Under the pieces are notes generated by a model. That model did no database searches. It worked only from the letters and a program-made list of their open reading frames with translations, and was not told where the DNA came from. From NCBI GenBank assembly GCA_043820875.1, contig JBDRDI010000034.1:16569-80568 (forward strand): a DNA stretch of 64,000 nt, given 5' to 3'. Made by a program: the position numbers and the translations under genes. This document shows, in pieces, positions 40,680 through 48,142 of this stretch (position 1 is the stretch's first letter; every line of letters starts with the position of its first letter). This stretch comes from JBDRDI01 sp043820875. Its GTDB lineage: Bacteria; Patescibacteriota; Patescibacteriia; Patescibacteriales; UBA12075.

Positions 40680-42087
40680 ACTTAAAATTTTAATGCTTTC
40701 CGCTGAAGTAGCACCATTCGCCAAAGTCGGCGGATTGGCCGATGTGGTTGGCAGTTTGCCGTCCGCGCTGGAAAAGGTTGATTGTGACGCGCGCGTGATT
40801 GTGCCACTTTACGGCGTTGTAGATAGAAAAAAATATAATTTAAAAAAAATTTATTCCAATGCCGTTGTTGTTTCCGACAAGAAAAAGGCGGTTTTTAATT
40901 TATGGCAATCTTTTTTTCCGGGAACAAACACGCCGATATATTTTATTGAGTCTTTAAAATATTTTGCCGGCGAGAAAGTATATAGCGGAAGAAATGACGA
41001 AGAAAGATTCTTGTTTTTTTCTTCGGCCGCGCTTCATGCCTTGTCGCTTATCAAGTTTGTTCCCGATATTATCCATTGCCACGACTGCCACACGGCGCTC
41101 GTGCCGGATATTTTAAAAGTTGGGAATTTTGAAAATCTTAAAAATGTCAAAACAATATATACAATCCATAATTTCGCATATCAGGGAAAAACAGATGTCG
41201 AAACTTTAAAAATCGGAAATTTAAAAAAAGATTCTTTAAAATCTTTGGCATACGACGCCTTGGACGGGGATATAAATTTTACCGTGCAGGGAATATTAAA
41301 CGCGGACATTGTCACGACCGTGAGTCGTCGATACGCGCGAGAAATTTTAACAAAAGAGTACGGAGCGGGGCTGGATAATATTATTAGAAAACGAAAAAAA
41401 GATTTATACGGAATTGTGAACGGTATAGACATTGATTTTTTTAATCCCGAGAAGGATAAATTTATCAGTAAAAATTATTCCGTAAAAACTTTGAAAGAAA
41501 AAATAAGAAATAAGACAGCGCTACAAAAAGAGGTGGGTTTGCCGGTTGACGCCGACGTTCCGCTCGTTGGCATGGTGTCGCGATTTGTCAGTCAAAAAGG
41601 AATTGACTTAATTTCTGATAAATTCGGGAGTTTGGACTGCCAATTCGTTTTTTTGGGAACCGGACAAAAAAAATATGAAGATATGCTGAAAAATTTTGCC
41701 AAAAAATTTCCAAAAAAAGTGAGCGCAAATATTTCTTTTAATATTTCTCTGGCTCAGAAGATTTATGCGGCCAGCGATATGTTTTTGATGCCGTCGCAAT
41801 TTGAGCCATGTGGCCTCGGGCAAATGATTGCCATGCGCTACGGCACAGTGCCGGTTGTTCGCGCGACAGGAGGGCTGGATGATACCGTGGACAACACAGT
41901 CGGCTTTAAATTTAAGAAAATGTCTTCCGCGGAATTTTATAATAAACTGAAAGAAGCGATTACAATTTATAAAAAAAATAAAAATAAATGGAAAAATATG
42001 CAAATAAACGGCATGAAAAGAGATTTTTCTTGGAATAAATCGGCAAAAGAGTATCTGACAGTATATAGAAAAGCATTGAAAAAATAA
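40660..42087 (+). CDS. glgA: Glycogen/starch synthase (GT5), second copy
   Basis: 475 residues, GT-B fold like the first copy: KVGGLADVVGSLPSALEKVDCDARVIVPLYG (about 22-52), IIHCHDCHTALVPDIL, TIYTIHNFAYQGKTDVE, TTVSRRYAREILTKEYGAGLDNI, GIVNGIDIDFFNP, and FLMPSQFEPCGLGQMIAMRYGTVPVVRATGGLDDTV (about 373-408). The two synthases share the same motifs but are clearly diverged, so they may extend different glucans or act as primer-builder and elongator. It is the last gene of the polysaccharide run. Confidence 0.95.
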   Translation: MNKKKNKLKILMLSAEVAPFAKVGGLADVVGSLPSALEKVDCDARVIVPLYGVVDRKKYNLKKIYSNAVVVSDKKKAVFNLWQSFFPGTNTPIYFIESLKYFAGEKVYSGRNDEERFLFFSSAALHALSLIKFVPDIIHCHDCHTALVPDILKVGNFENLKNVKTIYTIHNFAYQGKTDVETLKIGNLKKDSLKSLAYDALDGDINFTVQGILNADIVTTVSRRYAREILTKEYGAGLDNIIRKRKKDLYGIVNGIDIDFFNPEKDKFISKNYSVKTLKEKIRNKTALQKEVGLPVDADVPLVGMVSRFVSQKGIDLISDKFGSLDCQFVFLGTGQKKYEDMLKNFAKKFPKKVSANISFNISLAQKIYAASDMFLMPSQFEPCGLGQMIAMRYGTVPVVRATGGLDDTVDNTVGFKFKKMSSAEFYNKLKEAITIYKKNKNKWKNMQINGMKRDFSWNKSAKEYLTVYRKALKK

Positions 42088-42139
42088 TTGTTTTTAATAA
42101 AATATATTTAATATTGGCAAAAAACCTGACTTATCAACA

Positions 42140-42168
42140 TTGACAGAAACGAGAATATTTGATAGAAT
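42140..42168 (+). promoter_or_regulatory. Consensus promoter in the gap after glgA
   Basis: TTGACA (42140-42145) and TAGAAT (42163-42168) with a 17-base spacer. No coding frame follows before smc, so it most likely drives a non-coding RNA. Confidence 0.65.
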
Positions 42169-42174
42169 GAGAAT

Positions 42175-42418
42175 AGAGAGTAAAAAACAAAAACTGGTTG
42201 TATATATTGATTAGGTAAACTTGATAAACAATAAATTCAAATAGATAAACAAGGCTAAAAAAATTATATTTTGGCGCAAAATAAAAAATATCTTTTGAAT
42301 TTTATATATAATTTGTTCTTTTAAATTTACGCCGTCAAACCATTCGGGCACAGGTTCCAAGATAAATATAGTTTTGAAACCCGTTTCCAAATGGCATGAC
42401 GGCGTTTTTATTTTTTTG
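42175..42418 (+). ncRNA. Candidate non-coding RNA of about 240 bases upstream of smc
   Basis: From a consensus promoter the transcript would run through 150 AT-rich bases without coding potential and end in a long hairpin: ACGCCGTCA (42329-42337) pairs with TGACGGCGT (42397-42405), with CCAT/ATGG continuing inside, and T-runs follow. The hairpin interior (about 60 bases) is too large for a simple terminator. Nothing here matches a known RNA class that I can recognise. Confidence 0.45.
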
Positions 42419-42440
42419 GAAAATATTGTATAATAAGACC

Positions 42441-42528
42441 AGACATCGGATGTCAGATATCAGATGTCGGCTTTTAGATAAAACGTTTTAATTAAAAGCT
42501 GACATCTGATATCTGACATCCGACATCT
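42441..42528. repeat. Long near-perfect inverted repeat built from GATGTC/GATATC units, abutting smc
   Basis: Two arms of about 35 bases (42441-42475 and 42493-42528) are near-perfect inverted copies separated by about 17 bases, and a run of eight T follows directly, ending at the smc ATG (42536). A TATAAT at 42429-42434 would start the RNA almost at the left arm. The same unit sequence occurs at 28075 and 54891. It may be a terminator, an attenuator of smc or a mobile palindromic element. Confidence 0.75.
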
Positions 42529-42535
42529 TTTTTTT

Positions 42536-45187
42536 ATGTATTTAGAGAAATTGGAAATTCAAGGATTCAAATCTTTCGCCACGAAGAATGTTTTGGTATT
42601 TCCGGGTATTACCGATTTGGACAAAAGAGGGCTTACTTGTATTGTCGGTCCAAACGGCTCCGGCAAGTCAAACGTTGCGGACGCGGTACGCTGGGTACTT
42701 GGAGAACAAAGCATGAAGGCCTTACGAGGTAAAAGATCTGAAGATGTTATTTTTTCCGGTTCGGATAAAAAAGGTAAACTCGGCATGGCCGAGGTTTCTT
42801 TGTTTTTAAACAATGAAGATCGGACCGCTCCGGTTGATTATTCGGAAGTCGTCATCACCAGGCGCCTTTATCGCAATGGTGAAAGCGAATATATTTTAAA
42901 CAACAGTCGTGTGCGCCTTGCGGATATTCAAATGCTTTTGGCCAAATCGAAATTCGGTCAAAGAACATACAGCGTCATTGGGCAAGGAATGGTGGAGGGG
43001 TTTTTAAATACATCACTTCAAGAAAGAAAAGAATTTTTTGATGAGGCAACCGGCGTTAAGCAATATCAAATTAAAAGAGATGATTCGCTTAATAAATTAT
43101 GCTTGAGTCATGAAAATCTTACTAAAACTCAAATGCTTCTCGCGGAAATTGAGCCGCGTCTTAAAAGTTTGACTCGGCAGGTTGGACGTTTGCGCAAGAG
43201 AAGCGAATTGGAAAAGAGTTTGAAAGAATTACAACTTGATTATTACGGTTTTGTTTGGCATGAGATCAGCGATAAATTTGTGGAATATAATAATAAATAT
43301 TTGGAATTGGAAAAAACAAGGAATAGTAAAAATAAAAAATTGGAAAATGCGAATCATGAAATGGATAAATTAAAAATTAACGGCGGGAAAAATAATAATT
43401 TTGAAAAATTGCAAATTGAACTTGCGGGTGAGCAGAAAAAGAAAGATGAGTTGAATAAAAAATTGTCCAAGCTGGAGGCGCAGGTAGAACTTAAGCTTGA
43501 ATCGCAAGGTAATTTTGATTTGTCGTTTTTGATAAATAAAAAAGAAGAACTTGCCAAGAGTATTGAAACAATAAAAAAAGAAATTACCAATTTAAAAAAT
43601 ATTGCGGAAAACGGCGCGAAAACCGAAAAGATTTTAAAAAGTGAAATGGAGGATATAAGTCGTCGTATCGCCAAGCTGAACAGCGAATTGGCGGAAGCGC
43701 CGTCTGAAGAATCAAAAAAAATCGGCAATCGCTTGAGCGGTATATTGAAAAAATTGGAACGTTTGGACGAATCAAGCGATATGGAAGAGGTAAAAAAAAT
43801 TATTTACGAAGCAAAAAAAGAAATCGAAAAAATTATTAAAGAAGAAGATGATGATGAAGAAGAGAAAAAAGTTGGACAAAAAGGGGCATGGCGAGAAATA
43901 CAGCTGGCAATTCAATCTTTGGCTCAAAAAAAAGAAGAAGCGACCACAAAAATAAACGAAAATTTTTTGGCGCAAAGTGCGTGTGCTGAACGCATTCGCC
44001 TCTTAGAGGAAAGAGAAAGCGATTTGCAAAAAGAATTTAAATCAGTGGCGGAGAAAATCAGTCAAAGTTCCAAAAAAATAAATTTTTCGGAAATTGAGAA
44101 AGAACAAAACGAACTTAAAAAAGAAATCACAACGGTTGATAAAAATATTGAAGAAGTCAGAGAAAAAATAAACAATATAAGTTTCAGAGAAGAAGACGAG
44201 AGAAATAATCTTTTTAAATTACAAAAAGAATTGCAAGATTTGCAGGGGGAAGCGAATTTGCTGAACAGCCAGCTTGGTGAGATCAAAGTAAATTCCGCGC
44301 GATATGAAACGAAGCTGGAAGATCTGGAAATAGAAATCAGACAAGAGCTCGGGGCGTTAAAAGAAATTCAAGAACAAAAAATTGATGCCGATATTAATCA
44401 GGAAGATTTAAGAGAAAAAATTAAGCAAGCCAAAAGACAACTTGAACTTATCGGCGGCATTGACCCGGCAGCCGAAAATGAATATCGTGAAACAAAAGAA
44501 CGCTATGACTTTTTATCAGGACAAGTTGATGATTTGCTTGCGACCACGAAATCTTTGGAAAAAATTATTAAAGAGCTGGATTTGATAATCAAAAAACAAT
44601 TTGATGAAGAGTTTAAAATTATTGCCAAAAAGTTTGAAGAATATTTCCGTATTTTATTCAGCGGTGGAAATGCGAAGATTGTTAAAGTTATGGACAAGGT
44701 TGAGGAAGATGAAGACTCTTCGGAAAATTTGGAAATGGAAAACAGCAAAGAATCAAAAGAGAATGACGAGCAAAAAGCGCAAGGCGAAACAAATAATGGA
44801 AATAAAAAAATAAAATTTTTACAAAAACACAACGCCACGGGCCTTGCCGGAATTGAAATTCACGCCACTCCGCCCGGAAAAAAAATTGCTTCTATAGCCA
44901 TGCTTTCCGGCGGTGAAAGGGCGTTAACAGCCATTGCTTTGATTTGCGCAATCATTGGAGCCAATCCATCGCCATTTGTAATTTTGGATGAAGTGGATGC
45001 GGCACTTGATGAAGCGAATTCTGAAAGACTGGTTCGTATTTTGGACGAACTTTCTCACAAGACTCAATTTATTGTTGTTACTCACAATCGCGCTTCTATG
45101 CGTCGAGCTAATATTTTATATGGCGTGACCATGGGAGACGATGGTATGAGCAGATTGATTTCCGTGAAGTTGGAAGATAAAAAATAA
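42536..45187 (+). CDS. smc: SMC chromosome segregation ATPase, short and apparently hinge-less
   Basis: 883 residues against the usual 1150-1200. N-terminal Walker A GPNGSGKSNVADAVRWVLGEQSMKALRG (about 38-65), C-terminal signature MLSGGERALTAIAL (about 788-801) and Walker B VILDEVDAALDEANSERL (about 817-834) are intact. Two coiled coils (about 165-390 and 470-700) are separated only by a short charged linker (APSEESKKIGNRLSGILKKL, and a KEEDDDEEEKK stretch near 437-447); no glycine-rich hinge domain can be seen. SMC condenses and segregates chromosomes and needs the hinge to dimerise, so dimer formation must differ. No scpA/scpB is nearby. Confidence 0.92.
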   Translation: MYLEKLEIQGFKSFATKNVLVFPGITDLDKRGLTCIVGPNGSGKSNVADAVRWVLGEQSMKALRGKRSEDVIFSGSDKKGKLGMAEVSLFLNNEDRTAPVDYSEVVITRRLYRNGESEYILNNSRVRLADIQMLLAKSKFGQRTYSVIGQGMVEGFLNTSLQERKEFFDEATGVKQYQIKRDDSLNKLCLSHENLTKTQMLLAEIEPRLKSLTRQVGRLRKRSELEKSLKELQLDYYGFVWHEISDKFVEYNNKYLELEKTRNSKNKKLENANHEMDKLKINGGKNNNFEKLQIELAGEQKKKDELNKKLSKLEAQVELKLESQGNFDLSFLINKKEELAKSIETIKKEITNLKNIAENGAKTEKILKSEMEDISRRIAKLNSELAEAPSEESKKIGNRLSGILKKLERLDESSDMEEVKKIIYEAKKEIEKIIKEEDDDEEEKKVGQKGAWREIQLAIQSLAQKKEEATTKINENFLAQSACAERIRLLEERESDLQKEFKSVAEKISQSSKKINFSEIEKEQNELKKEITTVDKNIEEVREKINNISFREEDERNNLFKLQKELQDLQGEANLLNSQLGEIKVNSARYETKLEDLEIEIRQELGALKEIQEQKIDADINQEDLREKIKQAKRQLELIGGIDPAAENEYRETKERYDFLSGQVDDLLATTKSLEKIIKELDLIIKKQFDEEFKIIAKKFEEYFRILFSGGNAKIVKVMDKVEEDEDSSENLEMENSKESKENDEQKAQGETNNGNKKIKFLQKHNATGLAGIEIHATPPGKKIASIAMLSGGERALTAIALICAIIGANPSPFVILDEVDAALDEANSERLVRILDELSHKTQFIVVTHNRASMRRANILYGVTMGDDGMSRLISVKLEDKK

Positions 45188-45302
45188 AATGTAAAATATA
45201 TTAAGAAACAGGCTTATGGTCTGTTTTTGTGTTTTTTAATTTTTATAATTATTTCATTTTTTCTTTATCTTTTCTTCATAAGTTTTTCTTTACTATATAA
45301 TT

Positions 45303-46745
45303 ATGAAGAAAAAGAATCTTTATAAATTTTCTTTGTTTTTATTTTTTGCCTGTCTTTTGGGAGCCATGCCGGCCGCGGCCGCATTTAGTAAAACTGAAAT
45401 CAAAGGAACCTTAAAAGGAACTGTTTTGGCAAGTGACGTTTATAATGGGAATGACGTTTCTATCAATGAATTTGTGTCTGATCCGGCAGATGGCGGAGGC
45501 GAATGGATTGAATTATACAACAACACGAATAAAATCATTGATTTGGCGGGTTGGACGATTGAAGACGGCACGGCCAAAAAGACAATTTTATCCGGAACAA
45601 TATCCGAAAGCGGCGCGAGCCGTTATTTCGTGGTGGAAAAGCCGAAGGGTAGTTTGAATAACGCGGGCGATTTGATAATTTTGCGTGATACGAGCGGAAA
45701 AATTATTGACCGAGTTGTTTATGGAGACTGGAACGACGGTAGCGCATCCAACAATGCGCCGATAGCTCGCGCGCCATCTTCTTTGGCCAAAAAATATGAC
45801 GGCCAAAACACCGGTAATAATAAAAATGATTTTTTTGTTGCCTTGAAGCCGACCAAAGGCGCGAAAAATATTTTTGTTATGGAAAATTCTGAGGCGGTTG
45901 CCGACGAAGCAAACAGTGAACGAGATGAAGAATATTTATCCCCAGACGAGGTTGAAAATTATCTTGGAGATTATAATTATAACGGACAAATTATTACGGC
46001 CGGAGCGGATTACTACGAAGTTGAGCTGGCTGACGTGAAAAGATTGGAAATTGGTGATTATGTAAAGACCAGGGGTATTGTGGCGGTTTTGCCGGGAATA
46101 TTCGGAGTACAATATTTTTATATTGTATCAGGTGAGGGTGGCGTTCAGGTATATAATTACAACAAAGATTTTCCAGAAATGGAGATTGGCAGTTTGGTGG
46201 AAATTTTGGGAGAAATATCCGAAAGCGGAGGAGAAAAGAGAATTAAAACAAAGTATCTTGAAGACATTGAAGTTTTTGGAAAAACAAGTCCTCCTGAGCC
46301 GGTTGATTTGGAATGTGGTGAAATTAATGATGAAGTTGTGGGACAATTGGTGCGCGTATTTGGAGAGATTATTGACAAGAAGGGGACGTCTTTTTTTGTG
46401 GACGACGGCACGGAAAAATTGGAAGTTCAAATCAAAACAAAAACAAATATAAATTTATCTTCATTGATAGACGGAATGATCGTATCTGTTGCCGGCATCG
46501 TCAGTAAAACAAAAAGCGGTTTACGGCTTTTGCCGCGTTCGGGTGAAGATATCATATTGGAAAGTGAAGACGGGATTTCCGATAAAGAGAGTGTTTCAGC
46601 AGAAGAAAAGATGGGTGATGAAATCAATATTCCGGCGCGCAACAAAAAAATATTATTGGGTTATTTTATTGTTTTATTGATTGGCGGCGTGGTTTTGGTT
46701 GGGGATTGGTGGTGGAAAAAATTTAAAAAAGAAAAACCGCTCTAA
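45303..46745 (+). CDS. Secreted lamin-tail-domain protein with C-terminal anchor
   Basis: 480 residues: signal peptide (1-27, ending PAAAAF), a lamin-tail/LTD beta-sandwich (about 45-155: SINEFVSDPADGGGEWIELYNNTNKIIDLAGWTI), two OB-fold-like repeats (about 220-300 and 330-410, each with ETGDYVKTRGIVAV-like strands), a polar linker and a membrane helix near the end (about 451-472) followed by basic residues. It is a surface protein; LTD domains often accompany nucleases or adhesins but no catalytic site is visible here. The start codon lies 2 bases after a TATAAT-like box, so the mRNA may be leaderless. Confidence 0.78.
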   Translation: MKKKNLYKFSLFLFFACLLGAMPAAAAFSKTEIKGTLKGTVLASDVYNGNDVSINEFVSDPADGGGEWIELYNNTNKIIDLAGWTIEDGTAKKTILSGTISESGASRYFVVEKPKGSLNNAGDLIILRDTSGKIIDRVVYGDWNDGSASNNAPIARAPSSLAKKYDGQNTGNNKNDFFVALKPTKGAKNIFVMENSEAVADEANSERDEEYLSPDEVENYLGDYNYNGQIITAGADYYEVELADVKRLEIGDYVKTRGIVAVLPGIFGVQYFYIVSGEGGVQVYNYNKDFPEMEIGSLVEILGEISESGGEKRIKTKYLEDIEVFGKTSPPEPVDLECGEINDEVVGQLVRVFGEIIDKKGTSFFVDDGTEKLEVQIKTKTNINLSSLIDGMIVSVAGIVSKTKSGLRLLPRSGEDIILESEDGISDKESVSAEEKMGDEINIPARNKKILLGYFIVLLIGGVVLVGDWWWKKFKKEKPL

Positions 46746-46796
46746 ACAGGTTTGTTCAGAACGGTTATTTAAGAGAACGATTGATGTTATTTATTT

Positions 46797-47903
46797 TTAC
46801 TTCTTCCGCGCTTTTTCCCAGCGAGCACGTTTCGCTCTGTTTTTTTCTTGCCGGAAATGATCGGCGATTTTCAGGACCATGGCACCCTCTTCCTCAAAGA
46901 CATAAGGCTCTTTAAACGACCCTTCCTTGATGCACCATTCGCTGGCGATTTTGAACCCAGCGACAGGGGCCGACAGCCTGTAGAAACGCGGAGCGCCGAA
47001 ACGACTCTTGTCTTCATACGCCGGCACCGACGTGTTTTCGTTCTGCAGAATATGGTCCTTGTCGATGAGCAGTTCAATCGTGCCGTCTTTGACCATGAGG
47101 GCGAAGAGTTGTTGCACGAATGAGGCAACAATCCATTTGTTTGCTCTGTAGCGGTAAAGAGAGAAATCAATTTTATTCGGTAATTGTTTCTCTTGTCCGA
47201 CAGGAAACCCGCGCCAAGCTTTTTGAATCTCGTCCCACGAACGTCTCCAGTCGCGCTTTGAGACGATGTACCATTCCACGCGCTTGATCCAGTAACTATC
47301 GGTTGATAGACGGGAAGTGAAGCTCGTATTTTCAGAAAAAAGGTCTCCGTAGTGGCCTTTGAGGAGATATTCGAAATCCTCAGCTTTGGCGAAGTGCTTT
47401 GCCACGAACCTTGCGTCGAGTTCAGCGGAACTCCATTCTTCTTCCTCCAGTGCCACTACTGCGTCAAGAAGCTCAAACCTTCTTTTTTCGTCTTTTTCCA
47501 GCACTTGGTAGAGAGCTGAGAAAAGACGATTTTGGTAATTGAAACTTTCCTCTTCATCTCCGATGAATTCTTCGGAAGAAGAAAGGACGCGATTCAACAA
47601 TTCTTCCGCGCGCATTCCCTCTTCCGCAAGCTTCATGATAATACTTGCCGCAGTTTTGATGGACACTTCAATAAAACACTCCGATTCTTCTCTCGCGAAG
47701 CAGAGAAGGGAATCTCTTCGCTCATCGTCAGAAAACTCTTCTTCAGGACCTTCGCCGAATTCGCTGTCGTTGACGCTTTTGATACTATTGTCGATCCATT
47801 CAACATCGTCCGGATTGAAATCTCTTTCGATAACTTCGCCTATGGACCCTCCTCGTTTTTTGAGGTTCTCGCAAGTATTGGGATTTATACGCCTTTTTCT
47901 CAT
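46797..47903 (-). CDS. Unknown 368-residue protein, GC-rich for this genome
   Basis: No family recognised. The protein is highly charged, Glu/Arg-rich and probably soluble: an acidic segment GEGPEEEFSDDERRD (about 50-64), a helical middle, then WYIVSKRDWRRSWDEIQKAWRGF (about 232-254) and a C-terminal AGFKIASEWCIKEG segment. The gene has a strong ribosome-binding site (AGGGGGAAAATATG) preceded by a small hairpin around CCATGG. Base composition over the gene is near 50% GC in places, well above its neighbours, which suggests acquisition from elsewhere. It is the only gene of its kind here. Confidence 0.65.
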   Translation of the reverse strand: MRKRRINPNTCENLKKRGGSIGEVIERDFNPDDVEWIDNSIKSVNDSEFGEGPEEEFSDDERRDSLLCFAREESECFIEVSIKTAASIIMKLAEEGMRAEELLNRVLSSSEEFIGDEEESFNYQNRLFSALYQVLEKDEKRRFELLDAVVALEEEEWSSAELDARFVAKHFAKAEDFEYLLKGHYGDLFSENTSFTSRLSTDSYWIKRVEWYIVSKRDWRRSWDEIQKAWRGFPVGQEKQLPNKIDFSLYRYRANKWIVASFVQQLFALMVKDGTIELLIDKDHILQNENTSVPAYEDKSRFGAPRFYRLSAPVAGFKIASEWCIKEGSFKEPYVFEEEGAMVLKIADHFRQEKNRAKRARWEKARKK

Positions 47904-47948
47904 ATTTTCCCCCTGTTCCCATGGAACAATCTGAGGTTGTTAATGTGC

Positions 47949-47963
47949 CTGCGGATTATCCGC
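47949..47963. promoter_or_regulatory. Perfect palindrome upstream of the GC-rich unknown gene
   Basis: TGCGGAT-T-ATCCGCA is a perfect 7+1+7 inverted repeat about 50 bases upstream of the 47903 start; a small RNA hairpin or operator. Confidence 0.4.
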
Positions 47964-48142
47964 AAGATCATGAATTTTTTATATCATGTTTTAAATAAAA
48001 AGTCAAGAGTAGGCGATAATTCTATATTTATATGAATAGAGAATCTTTACTTCTTGTTGATATGCATTTAAATATGTTATATTATAAACAGACAGGTATA
48101 TTGAAATACCTTGTTTTGTATAAACTATAATTTATAAATATT

